Of a DNA stretch of 64,000 nucleotides, positions 45,670 through 58,370 are shown piece after piece; position 1 is the stretch's first letter; every line of letters starts with the position of its first letter. The DNA is taken from positions 3,189,632 to 3,253,631 of the forward strand of contig NC_044922.1 of the NCBI RefSeq assembly GCF_003576645.1. The letters run 5' to 3'. Under the pieces are notes generated by a model that made no database searches, had not been told where the DNA came from, and was given only the letters and a program-made list of their open reading frames with translations. A program made the position numbers and the translations under genes. This DNA comes from Ipomoea triloba (Eukaryota; Streptophyta; Magnoliopsida; Solanales; Convolvulaceae).

Positions 45670-48512
45670 ATGGCGAAAGCAGTCTCTTCTCTTCCACTGT
45701 CAATCATTCCCTTGATTCTTAGCCTAATTCTGCTATTCCCGGATCTATCTTACGCTGCCCCGAGAGCTCAGCAAGTCAAACTCATTTGCGAAACAAAATT
45801 GGAGCATAACACGACAGCTTTTGTGCCAAACTTTGTTGGTGTCATGGAAAACATAAGTGACAAAATGAGAACTACGGGGTGGGGAACTTCTGTACTTGGC
45901 TCGGGCCCGGATAGGAACTTTGGACTAGCGCAATGCTATGGAGATCTTTCTCTACTTGACTGCGTGTTGTGCTATGCTGAAGCTCGTACAGTACTCCCCC
46001 AGTGCTTTCCTTTTAATGGCGGGAGAATTTATCTCGATGGCTGTTTTATGCGAGCTGAGAATTACACCTTCTTTGAAGAGTATTTAGGGCCCGGAGATAC
46101 ACATGTCTGTGGAAACAGCACCAGAAAGGATGCCTCGTTCCAGCGGACAGCTAGGAGAGCTGTGATGCAGGCGGTTTCGACTGCGCTGAACAATAATGGC
46201 TCTGCGAGATCCCAATTATCAGTTCCCGGGAGACAAAACGAGACGGCTTATGTCCTAGCGGATTGCTGGAAGACTCTGAACGCTAGCGCTTGCAGGGCGT
46301 GTTTGCAGAACGCTTCTGCGTCCATGTTGGGATGCTTGCCTTGGTCCGAGGGTCGTGCCTTGTATACAGGATGCTTCATGAGGTACTCCGACACCAACTT
46401 TCTTAATCCTATTCCGAGTAACGACAGCTCATCGAGAGGTAAGATTACCGTGTGCTGATCCAGTACCAGTCCAAACATTTTTCATTTCTAAGGCATTTGT
46501 TTTCTTCGAAACTTTAGTGCTCTCCAAACTGGTCTGATCAACGTCTCTCCAACGATTTCTTTGCAGTAAGTGTAGCAGTCATCGTAGTCGCTGCTGTTAG
46601 TTCGGCGATTGTGTTGATAGTGGGAGTAGTCATTGCTCTTTATTTCTTGAAGCAGAGAAGAATAGAGAAGAAGAGGAAAGGTAAGAAACCAAAGAATATA
46701 AGTTTCCTTGTTCCTTACTGTCTATGACTGTTAAGTGTCCCACATTGAAAAATAAAAGAGAAATATATGAGTTAGACTAACTAATTGATTGGATTCAGGT
46801 TTTTTTCAAGTGGTTTGACACATGTGCATTATCTTTTAGTGTGGTTTGGACCATATGCATTATAGCACAATTGAGAGACATTGGCCTAATATTAGATTTT
46901 ACTCCATAACATGTTATAATATGGTATCAGAGCTTGTTCGGTCCACTTTGTGTTCACTTGTCATTTCATCAAGTATAGTCCTTTGAGATTAAATATGAAG
47001 TGCTAGCTTATTGTTCTCGAACTGCCCAGGTCCAAATGATGCCGAGAAATTAGTGAAAATCCTTCATGACAGCAGCTTGAACTTCAAGTATTCCACACTC
47101 GAGAAGGCAACTGGATGTTTCGACGAAGCCAACAAGCTTGGCCAAGGTGGATTCGGTACAGTGTACAAGGTTCGGTCTGCACTCTCAATCGGAAGCAATT
47201 TCACCCTTGCGTTATACATCTGACAAACCCCGAACTTATGATCTGATAACCGTGCAGGGAGTTTTGCCCGATGGAAGAGAGATCGCTGTTAAAAGACTCT
47301 TCTTCAACAACAAACATAGAGCAGCAGATTTCTACAACGAAGTCAACATTATTAGCAGCGTCGAGCACAAGAACCTGGTCAGGTTGCTCGGTTGCAGCTG
47401 TTCTGGTCCCGAAAGTCTTCTGGTATACGAATATATGCACAACCAGAGTCTCGATCAGTTCATTTTCGGTGAGTTTTACTATATTTTGCATCAACGTTAA
47501 TCTGGCTAGTGTGACAAACTCGTATATTGATGGCGTGACATGAATATTTATCAAAATTACAGATGCCAACAAAGGCAAAGCATTAAACTGGGAGAAGAGG
47601 TTTGAAATAATTATCGGGACTGCAGAAGGCCTGGTCTACCTCCACGAGAACTCGAGGAATCGAATTATCCACCGAGACATAAAAGCTAGCAACATCCTAT
47701 TGGACTCGAGGCTTCGTGCTAAAATTGCTGATTTTGGGTTGGCGAGATCCTTCCAAGAAGACAAAAGCCATATAAGCACTGCAATTGCAGGAACTCTGTC
47801 AGTATAGTAATCACAATTAGCATTAAATTTCATTTAAACTAAACCATATATCGAAACGATGTTTGATTCTATTTTCTAATGTTGCAGGGGATATATGGCC
47901 CCGGAGTACCTTGCCCACGGGCAGTTAAGCGAAAAGGCAGACGTTTACAGCTTCGGTGTTGTTCTGCTCGAAATAGTCTCGGGGAGACAGAATAACAGGA
48001 GCAAGGCCACGGAATACACAGACAGCTTGGTGAATATAGTACGTTATTACAACTTACAAAGCCTTAAATCTTCGTTTTCAGCTCTAGTTTAATGCATAAT
48101 CTATCTCGTTATGCCTCGTTTATACTTTATACTCTCTTCAATCAATAACAACGAGAATGGTACTACGAAACAGGCTTGGATGCACTTCCAACAAGGGACA
48201 GTGCACGAGCTGTTCGACCCGAACCTAATGCTACATAACTACCACAACATCAATGTCAAAAACGAGGTCCTGAGAGTGGTCCATATCGGGCTGTTGTGCA
48301 CCCAAGAGGCGCCATCGCTGAGGCCATCCATGTCCAAGGCGTTACAGATGCTCGTGAAGAGGGAGGAGCTGCCAGCGCCCACGAATCCTCCCTTCGTGGA
48401 CGAGAAAACCATGGAGCTAAACGACGGCTGGGATAACCAGTCATTCCCGCTCAGGGATAGCGAGTCTGCCTCTGTTGCCAGCGTTTCGCACAGCTCTTTC
48501 TACCCCAGATGA
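45670..48512 (+). CDS. CRK2: Cysteine-rich receptor-like protein kinase, CRK2-like (DUF26 RLK)
   Basis: A plasma-membrane receptor kinase, the second member of the tandem pair. Seven exons (45670-46438, 46567-46680, 47030-47169, 47258-47468, 47563-47797, 47888-48038, 48174-48512) join to 652 residues. A signal peptide (about 1-29) precedes two Gnk2/DUF26 domains with C-x8-C-x2-C (C89, C98, C101 and C199, C208, C211). A strongly hydrophobic transmembrane exon ([20 protein letters not shown]) and the stop-transfer RRIEKKRK come next. The kinase has GQGGFG (332-337), K353, HRD (448-450) and DFG (468-470), all intact. Exons 3, 4, 5 and 7 are exactly as long as in the upstream paralogue. Arabidopsis CRK2 has been tied to callose, salt and immune responses; that role is inferred here only by family. 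Intron 2 holds an LTR remnant. Confidence 0.93.
46729..46933 (+). mobile_element. LTR plus primer-binding-site remnant in CRK2-like intron 2
   Basis: The stretch opens TGTTAAGTGTCCCACATTG, a start typical of small plant LTR/TRIM elements. It continues for about 190 bp and is followed by TGGTATCAGAGC at 46922-46933, the initiator-tRNA primer-binding site. No second LTR is seen before exon 3 at 47030, so the element is truncated. Confidence 0.7.
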
Positions 48513-50493
48513 GACACGACGACGAGGAGCCTGAAATCGACACACTTAATTGCAGTATAATTGTAAGAACATCTTCATTTTGTTTCTACTTCACACGATT
48601 CTTGGAATATGTATTGTCAGATGTAGTTGTTTTATGGTTTTGTATAGAGACATCAGTGGAGATTATAGTGTCATTGAGAGAAAATAGAAACTTGATCTTG
48701 AGCAGTTCATCATTTACATACCCCAGATAATGTATGTATTGGTACTCCATGGAAGTTGCATCAAAGTATACATAAAAAGTAAAAACTATGTGCCAAAACA
48801 AAGAGAAAAGTACAATTATTGTGGCTAAGGATATGATGTCCGGCCAGCTGGTTCGGTTTCGGGTTAATATTAACATTTAACATGTTGTTGGCTTATTGGT
48901 TCAAGTTAATTGTTTTTTTGGTTGGGTTTAAATTCTTGGTCTAACTCTAAAATATTGAGTTGTTGGGCCTACCGGGCAGACCTAACTAAAATTGTTAACA
49001 TGTTCAAATTAACATTTTAAACTTTCAATTTTAATAAGTCAATATATTTATGCTAATAAATATAAACTTATACATCATTCAATTAATCTAAACTTTCATT
49101 TTCAAATTCCAATTAAAAATAATTAATTAGGAAAACAACACTTTTGGTCTTTGAATTATTTCACGTTTGAAAATTTTGTCCCTGTTAATTGGTTTGAACA
49201 GACTCAATCCCTTAATTATTGATTATGTTTGCACACTTTTAGTCCATGTTATATAATTATCAAATTCTGTTAGCAAACTCTTTTTTATGAGGTTAACAGA
49301 ATGTGTCAACTGCAGACACATAATTTTTGAATCTGGATTCACAATACAATATAAATCTTGGTCCATGGTATAAGTAGTATAACAATTGAAATTTTGTTCC
49401 ATATAACAAATAATACACTTATGTGACTCTAGTTATTGGGCTAGCCCACTAAATTTTGGGCTAGTCCATTCAAAATTATCTGTTTCGGACTTATCGTATA
49501 GATTATTTTTATCGGACTAAAAATTTGTTGTCATAACCACAAAAATTTTAAGTTTGATCATCTCAGGTAATTGGCTTGGGGCTAAAATTGACATTCCTAA
49601 TTTGTGGCATGTTGGTATTCATTCATTCTTAGTAATTGATTATGGACTTGACATGAAAGGTGTTGGCATTTAGCAATAATTTAACAGGTCACCTTCATGT
49701 AGTTTGGTGATGACAAACTATTTTCTTTTCAAGCAATATGTATAATAAGTTCATGTTAAACTAACTAACCAACCAACAATTCTTAGATGTACCAAAAAAG
49801 TATTATATTTCTTGCCCTTGTATAATTATAAGATGCAATCTCTTGAAATCTGCTAATTGTGTAATTTGAGCCATTTAGGGAGCGACAGCAGAAGACACAA
49901 CAACCTGAAAATTATATGTTTTTACAATATTCCATAGCTGTGATTAAATTAAGATATCTTTGATTAAGTCAAAGATAAGATTAAGATAAATGGGAATGAT
50001 GTTCCTTGTCTTCATGATTATCATACCCCATTATCCTCAAAGCTCCAACTTGATTATTGCACTAACTTCCCTTTCTGTCTGCAGATAAAATGTTCATTCT
50101 ACCAAAAACGGCTAAGCTAATATTCATCATTTTGACCAAAAATAGTCACTCCTATGTTGTCCGCTTTTTATAGTCATTATTATTAAGTTTAAATCCCAAG
50201 CTTAACGGCCCGGCCCTCAATATTGTTGCCTTAGAAATGAATGAAGGAGATAAATTAAGGGGTGTGTCTGGATTAGACTAAGTAACTTAGGGAAAATAAT
50301 GATATAATTACTCTAATCTTTAAAATAAAAATACTATTTGATGGAAAGTGATACGCACGCATTACAATTTAGATGTTCAAAGTGGAACGAAGTTGTAAGT
50401 ATTTCAGAGGTGATTAGCAGTTTATACAGAAAGATTGGTGGTGCATGATTCACCACATCCACAAAGTTAATTATTGTGCAAATTATATGTCAA

Positions 50494-50650
50494 AGTTCCG
50501 CCAAAGGCCTTGTGGTCAAGCGGCATAGCTGTGACCCTCCCAAGTGAGAGGTCACAGATTCATATACTAATGTAAATTTAATTCTCTGATCAATTATTTA
50601 CATTGTAATTTAAATCCTTAAGTTCTTGTTGGAGTGGGAAAAAAAAATTT
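50494..50650 (+). mobile_element. Degenerate tRNA-derived SINE
   Basis: CCTTGTGGTCAAGCGGCAT (A box) and GAGAGGTCACAGATTC (B-box region) match the arrangement of the 7.6 and 31.8 kb copies, and a short A run ends the unit. The B box is eroded and no target duplication is clear. Confidence 0.55.
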
Positions 50651-53600
50651 TTAAAATAAAATCCCTTAAATCGACAAAAAAGTATAATTGAGACATGATT
50701 TTAACATGTTTAATAGCTTACCACTTATTTAGTGTTGACTAGATTATTGTGATGTGTGATTACTTGGCATCCAATGTAATGGTAACTTGACATAATTTAT
50801 TAAAAAAATATTTTTTTAAAAAAAAATTAAAAAATAAAACTAAAAAATATTGTTGGATATAGATTGGAAGTCGTCCGACAACAAGGGGCACCCAGTCACC
50901 CTTCGTCAGGTTTGAGAAGAGGGGCAACATGGCCGCCTCTTTCCCATCGGATGAGGGGCGGCCTGGTCGTCATATATTTCAGATTAAATAATAAGGAAAC
51001 AATCAACAATTTTTTTTAATTAAAGAAGGAATTAAGAATCTTTGAAATACCATGATGATTAATAATATGATCTAGTGCCATAAAGATAAATGGAATAACT
51101 ATATAATCTTTGACTATTCCAGATGTTTTTTTGTTGGGACAATATGCTTTAGATTACCTTTTGCCTAATCAGGCACAAGCCAATAACAACAGCTTGCAAG
51201 ATGTTTCACTATTTTATAAATTCAAAAAACTTATATTTTATTAATAAGAATCTAAGAAACAAAATAATACTCCAATATTCACTGTTTAATATTAAGATAC
51301 TTTGAAAACTCAAATAATGTTTTCTTTTGAAAAAAATATAATAATTCTCAGACTAATTTATTGTTTTGAGACTCCTGACTTTGTTTCGTTGCATTTATAT
51401 ATCTAGTCTTTGATTTGCTTTCCAAAAAAAAAAAAATACACAATCTTTAAATAGTGAGTGAAACAAGATTATAGAGGAATACGTTTAAGAAGCAAAATGG
51501 AGTACGTTAGTACAAGTGATTAAGCCCCCATGGCCATGGAGTTGAGAGTCTGAGGTGGAATAGAAGATATTTGTATATGTAGTGATAATGACCTGTCCTC
51601 CATTCGTGGGTAGACACACTGTACTGACACGCCGTGCTTTGATTCGCATGTAATGTATGTAGGTCTGGACTAGGGTGTATAGTATTTACCTTCGCCACAC
51701 AAAAACTTTTGTTTCCCATCCATTCTTTCTAAATTCGATCTATACCTCAATTGTTTTTTGCCCCATCATTAATTTCTCTTGCTTGCTTCTTACGGTAATT
51801 CTTTTTTTACCTCGTGTGTATATACGGTGTACGTATATGTTGTCTTGTAAAACCTTCATCCTAGGGTACACAGTACTCACAAAAGGTTAATAATACGGAA
51901 TCGAGTTAATATCGAATTTAATAAGTTGACCAATTTTTATTTAGATTGTGAGTATATATTATATAGTGTGAAAGTTTAAAAAAAAAAAAAAAAACAACAG
52001 AAATGCATTTGTGTATGTGTATATATAGACACACACTAAAGCATGATCAATCGTTTATTTTGAAAGAGTTTTTATGACATTTGTGTGATGTGATTATGTG
52101 AACTGTGAAGGGGAAAGATGATGCTAAAAAGCGTGGTATCGTTTGCATGTTATTGATGATGCCCTAATACACATGGCTAGAAATTTTGCATTTTCCAACT
52201 ACTTTAAACTAGTTGAAAAAAACAAGATTTCCTAGTTAAATGCTTCTTGACAGTTTAATAATACAAAAAGTTTTTTATCAGTATTTTCAACTACTTTTTT
52301 GATGATTGAAAATTTTGATAGGGTAACTCAAGGGTATTTTCGTAATTTCTGACATAAACCAACTGGGTTCTAAGAAAAACAATTATTAAATGGTTTATCA
52401 TGGACAACGGGAAATGTATTATTATTACATATATATGGATGGTTTTTGTACGAAGATAGAAACCCAACAAATTGAAGAGAAACGAATGTGTTGTTTCTAT
52501 CAAAAGGCATATATAAACCCGTCCCCATTTGCAAGTGCTTCTCATTAGAAATGGCAATGGGACAGTGCATATCAAATATATATGATTTTTAATGTTACAA
52601 AATTTTTTAAAAAAATTATGCAACTCTTACCCTACAACAAAAATTAATTAAAGTTAAATGCGGCTCATTGATCTTTTTTATTTGAGCTAGTCAATTATGA
52701 ATAATTTATGTTAGATTATCTCTTTAATTTGTAATCTTTTAATTTGTCTGTTAGTGTTACAATGTAAGATTTACTAAATGCACACCTATGATAGTGGCTC
52801 CAAATTTCCCATCAATTAAAAAAAAAACTTAAATTCTTAATTAGAAAATAAATTTTAATTTCATCAAATTATCTATATATTCCGGCTCCTCCCCCATCCT
52901 TATTATCAAAATTTTTTTCTCAATCATGAAAAAATTAATGTTTTTTGTCAAATTAGGAAGATCATGCACAATAACTTTGACCGAGTAAAACTCTAGTAAG
53001 TACACAAAGAGTTTATCATAAACCCAAATCATAAATATTCGCCCGTGGCAATAATAGAACCTTGATCCTACGAACAAAAACAAATTATAAGTGATAGTTT
53101 CATATTCACTAGACTAATAATATCTTAAAATCATCATCCTTATAAGTATTTTTTAGGAATATGTGAAAGCTGCCGGGCGGGGGAAAACCAACTGGGTACG
53201 TAAACAATATTTCTCCTTCTTTTCATGCATATATCTAACGTAAAGCTCATACCAAACACCCTAACCTGCATGCTGCTTTCCTGCTTCGTCCAGTTCCATC
53301 CAACACTGCATGCTTTTCTAATTATTAATAAATATATCTATTTACTTACACAAGAAAAAATATATATATATTTGGAACAAGAGAAGAAAAAAATAGAGGA
53401 TGATATTTTTGTAAATAATAAAATGTAAAAATAATATTTTATTAATTTATTTACAAATATATCAACCTTTATAAGTTGTCATTCTGTAAACTTAGCTTTT
53501 TGATGAACTAGACTATTAGGCGCATGCCTAAATAGTTAATTAAAGACATAAATTAAGGTGGGACAATAATTAAAGCCTATACAAACTAATTGAAACAAGT

Positions 53601-54185
53601 TGAGAATGTTAATAAATCAACTGGTCAATCAACTCAAAATAAGTTTATAAGTTTTACTCAATTGAGACACATTTCACGATATATTTTCTCGAACAATCCC
53701 AAGGGCAAATTGCAAGGTTTCAATCCTACCAAAACATAGCATAATTGAGACACATTCTACAATTTACCTCTTTTACCATCTTCAAAATAGGAGCAGTAAG
53801 ACCTTTTAAGTATAGAATTCGAGCAAATTACCTTAAGTAACTATATAACTAATCGGCTCAAACTAAGAATGTGAATAAGTAACTCTCATAAAAAATCAAA
53901 CTAAAAACTTGTAATTCTATTTAACTCCCCACTAATATGCGTATAAGTTAATTATTAATGTTAAGAATTTTTTTATTTATTAGAAATTAATATAAGTTGT
54001 GCACGTGGTAAGAATATATGCTCGCAAAGGTTTTTTTTTTAAGTAATGCATTTAGACAGGGTGTGGTACGTAGCATAGTGTCCTCTTGGGTCTTGCTCTC
54101 TTCTACAAAAAAGAGAGAATAATCCAACGGCGTAGATGAGTGGATGGACATACTCCATACACAACAGCATAAATAAGCTTTTATT

Positions 54186-54394
54186 GCCCGTAAGGGCAGC
54201 TCAAGTGGTAAGAGAGTTACACCTGCAGCTGAGAGGTCGTGGGTTCGAACCTCAAGTCCTTGAGTTTGTGCCGGTCAGCTATGGGTAACCTAGGCTGATT
54301 TACCTCCTTGTGGCTCTTTGCCGGCTAGGGTCACAGGGCGAGGGCTTTACCCACATACTCACATAGTGAGGAGTGGGGTTTACCTCGTTAATAA
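54186..54394 (+). mobile_element. tRNA-derived SINE with 17-bp target duplication
   Basis: ATAAATAAGCTTTTATT is repeated exactly at 54169-54185 and 54395-54411. The body carries AGCTCAAGTGGTAAGAG (A box) and GTGGGTTCGAACCTC (B box), then a GTGCCGGTCAGCTATGGG...GGGTTTACCTCG tail. It resembles Au-type plant SINEs, a resemblance from memory. It is a different family from the 7.6-kb copy and probably a recent insertion. Confidence 0.92.
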
Positions 54395-54904
54395 ATAAAT
54401 AAGCTTTTATTTTATTTATAGCTGCGGGTAGGGTTGTGTGTGGGGAGGGAAATTAAAAGAAGCTATGGCGGATTCTCTTTTAACAGCTTTACCTGTCTAA
54501 CCAAATCATATCAATCAATCAAATCAATCATTTTGCTTATCATTCTGCTAGCTAGCTTATGGACTCCCCAACCCTTGTTATGCCATGCTGCATTTTTCAT
54601 TCTTTCTACTCTCCTAACCCCCCAGTTTCATTTGTAACCAATGAGGAGGGATTTGGTTAGATGGAGAATCAAGAAAAATATTTTTTAAAAAGTTAAAGAA
54701 AATGTAATTTTATGTTGTTTGGTTCATGAAATTTATTTTTTTATTAGAAAATGAATGTCTCAGAGTTAAGGAAAATGAATTCTCTGCTAAGGAATGAGTT
54801 TTGTTTTCCATTAAAATAAAAAAAAAAAAAAAAACCCTGACTGGACTATTTTACTCTTATAAAAATTTCTTTCTTTTTTTTGTTGTGAGTACGTACTTAT
54901 AAAA

Positions 54905-55043
54905 AATTTCTTAATTATATAGGTATCTATTTATTCATTCATTTTTTAGGAGTATATTTGTCTTTATATTCATTATTCCTTACATTTCTAAATCAACCAA
55001 ACAATGGAGTTCATATTACAAGTAATTTCTTAATTATATAGGT
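54905..55043. repeat. 21-bp direct repeat about 118 bp apart
   Basis: The phrase AATTTCTTAATTATATAGGT occurs at about 54905 and again at about 55023, enclosing about 97 bp of AT-rich DNA that includes AACCAAACAATGGAGTTCAT. It lies at the right end of a possible older MITE whose left end is TGTTTGGTTCATGAAATT near 54717. Confidence 0.6.
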
Positions 55044-55553
55044 ACTTTTTTTTTTTTTGTTTCCTTTTTGTTTTTGTTTTTTTGTTTTTTTTTTTTTTGA
55101 AGTGGTTGATCCAAACTCAAACTCAATGAATGTCTTGTACCATTAACTGTACAGAAAATTGAGACTCCCAATATATTAAGCAAACATTTATAACAAAAGA
55201 AGAAATGAATGGCAATCAGGTTCATCATAATCATGCATGTCGGCCATCGTAATATAGCAAAAGAACATAATGGCTTTCTGTAAAACAGTAGAATCCCAGA
55301 CGGACGCTCACTGTAAACTACTATACTGCCACTGTACTACACAATATATTTACCAAAATTAAATATTTCTGTCCCAAAATAGCTGGTTAATTAAATTAAT
55401 AGAACATTATTTTTTTCAAATAAAATTTTGTGATTTGTGATTCTAGGCAACATTCTCAGTTGAATCTATCATAACAAATTATTATTTTTAAATGTAATTT
55501 AACTCTCTTATGTAGTCTAAGTAGATTTCTCTCGCCACTAAAAAAAAAATTAA

Positions 55554-56347
55554 GGGCCTGTTTACTAACTGGAATTTTCTCCAGTTTTCTGAAAATTTGG
55601 AAAATTAAAAAACAGAAAACAGAAAACATGTTTACTAACACAGTTTTCTATTTTGAAAAGAGGAAATAATTTTCCAGTTTTCTATAAAACTGAAACACTA
55701 TTAAAAACTGTTTTCTAAATGGAAAACAGAATCAACTATCATCAATTAGACTATATGTCACTATTACTACATTCTCATGATTATCTACTTACATATGTGT
55801 TCATTACTATGATTACATTCATCATCATCTTCTATCTTTTCTACTTGCATTACTTATTTAAACATAACTTATTTGCTTATGATTAAAATTATACATCATT
55901 CACATTATCAAAAGTAAAAATTGAAATCTATACTAGGTTTTATATTTTGATTGAACTCAATTGGTTATTCGTTCGGATATTTTTAATTATGTTATATCGG
56001 ATACAAGTTTGGTCCCGATATCGGATATCGAAATTTCACATATATTACTATATTAGAGTTCAAAATAAAAAGTTATATATTATATACATGTCATTCAAAT
56101 AAATATATCCAAACATATTTTAAATATTAGCTCAAAAGATATTAATATTATCTAAAGTAAATTTTTATGTGAACTTAATAGGTTGTTTGTTCGGATATAT
56201 TTTTATTTTTTGTTAATTTTATAACGTTAATCTAAAAAATAAATTTGAAAAAATAAGTGTTAGTAAACAAGTTTTCTAAACAGAAAACAGAGAATGAAAA
56301 TTGAAAAATTGAAAAACAGAAAACAAAAAACTTAGCAAAACATGCCC
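55554..56347. mobile_element. MITE, TAA target duplication
   Basis: The ends GGGCCTGTTTACTAAC and TTAGCAAAACATGCCC form an imperfect inverted repeat, flanked by TAA (55551-55553 and 56348-56350); 794 bp. Subterminal GTTTTCTGTTTT-type motifs occur in both orientations. The interior has a GATATCGGATATCG palindromic stretch. It has no coding capacity. Confidence 0.85.
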
Positions 56348-57311
56348 TAAATGTTTCCTCAACTCAAAAAGAAAAGAAAAAAATAAAGAATTCAAGAAAC
56401 ATGGGCAGATTTATCTGTTGTCATAAAAGATGGAATTCTCCCTTCCTCATTTGTGGCGTTTTAACATAGAATATGTTTTTGTGCCAACACCTTTCTCAGG
56501 ATTTTCAAACCTCATCATCTTCGTCCTTTCGTTGTCTTCACTCAATTCAGGTTTTCTTCCTCGATACTACCACCTAGTTTTTGCCTAACACTTTCATTCA
56601 CGAAAATACTCTCAACAAATATCGAAATGTATTTTTAGGTAAAATTTAATTTGTAATCCTAGTCAATAAATGATTACAAAAAAAATAACTCATCAATTTA
56701 TGTTAGTAATAACTAATTGGTTCAAACCAATAAAATTAATAAATAGCATTAACACATAGAATGAAAATTTAAATCTTTGTGATTTCTTGACAATTATATG
56801 TGATGAATTTAATTGGAGTTGCCTTTAATTTTTGCCTAACACTTGTTTAATACAACTCTTGTTGTCAATGAATCATTGGTGGGATTTGTTGACATTGGTA
56901 TGAGATATGTCTATCTATTAATATAAGACTTAGTTCTCATAACCAACAATTCTTTACAAGAGTTTTATTATAATAGTTTGTCGGTATGTCTTGGACCGAA
57001 CTAAAAATAATTTAACACTGGTGGTGATATTGGATATCGTATGCAAAAAAAAAAAAATACTATTATTTATTTTTGTACATATTTATTTATACTGTGTTGA
57101 CGAAAATGTTACTTTTTTCTTCCTGAATTTTTCCTCCAAACTTTTCCTTCATAATGTGGCTTAGAAGCTTACATTTATTAAGTGCTCATAAATTGGTTAA
57201 CCTGACCACTAATGAAAAAATAAATTTATTTATTAATCAGATGATGCGGCAACATGATGGGAAAGTTTGTAAAGAAAATATGTGAGAAGTATATAGGATT
57301 GCTCTTAATTT

Positions 57312-57462
57312 TTTTATTTTTTTTTTGGATCATACTGGGAGGGGGACCCAGGAGTGAGCCAGACTATATGGTCTCCCTAACTCTATGGAAACGCGTGACA
57401 TGCATAAGATCACTGGTGTAGACTTTCTCACTTTCAGGTGGGCAAGACATTAACACCTCCCA
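57312..57462 (-). mobile_element. Unclassified retroposon, reverse-oriented, 14-bp target duplication
   Basis: ATTGCTCTTAATTT flanks the unit at 57298-57311 and 57463-57476. A T-rich run directly follows the left copy, so the retroposon lies on the minus strand with a poly(A) tail. The roughly 130-bp body is GC-richer than its surroundings and shows no obvious tRNA A/B boxes, so the parental RNA is not identified. Confidence 0.8.
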
Positions 57463-58207
57463 ATTGCTCTTAATTTAATATTAAAAAAATTATATTTTTA
57501 GTTCTTTAATTATTTCTTGCCATTCATTTTAGTTCTTAACATTTTATTGTTTCAATATAATCTTTTAATGACTATAAAAACTAAGAGTATTTTAGGGAAA
57601 AATATGGATGGTTTACCACAATTGAAGGTGGAAAATTTAGGGAAGTAGATTGACAGACCAATTCTCTAGTTTGCATATGAATACCAAAACTAAATAGATT
57701 ATAAAGAAAATTAATAAATTATTAAAATTTCAATGTTGTAAGTAAAATCCAAAGAATGTTAAATTGTTATAGGTTGTTGGCTGAAAACAATTTCAATTTA
57801 TAATGGATAAGGAAGTTATAGTAGTTATTTAAATTTGAAACATGAATAAGTTGGTTGAATGTGTTATTAATAATAATGCCAACTACCAATAATTATTATA
57901 TTCAATAGAGGTGCCTACAATTCAGCAAAAGAATTAATCACTATGTTCGACAGTGAAAATCTTAAACTACACGGAAAAAAACTACCAATAACCATTACAC
58001 ATCTTTATTTTAACTATATGTACTTTAAAATTATACGAGAGAACTTAAAAATTTTCATGCCAAATCAGTGAACATTATGTTATCTAACGTCTTATATGCT
58101 ATAATTATGTGTTACACCTTAACACTAAGCCATCACAAATGTGTACCGTTCCCTAACGAATCAAATATTATCATTATAAATCTCTAACATATTTAAATTA
58201 AAATAAA

Positions 58208-58370
58208 GTAAGTATTGTGTGAGACCATCTAACGTAAGGCGTTTGAATACATTTTAGTTAAAATATATTTCGTAATATTTTTCTATGCATTGATATAAGA
58301 TAGTGCAAAGTATATTTTAATTAAAAATATAGTACATATCTCGTAGTGAGATAGTCTCATACAAAATGTA
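58208..58370. mobile_element. Small foldback element, GTGAGACCATCT ends
   Basis: GTGTGAGACCATCTAACG at the left and TAGTGAGATAGTCTCATAC at the right are roughly complementary, with TTTTAGTTAAAATATA/TATATTTTAATTAAAA inside. It is probably a degraded relative of the 43.4-kb element. Confidence 0.55.

Noticed and set aside
54186..54260. Possible tRNA gene (A and B boxes at 54.2 kb)
   Set aside because: No acceptor-stem pairing or anticodon arm that I can fold; the long target duplication shows it is a SINE.
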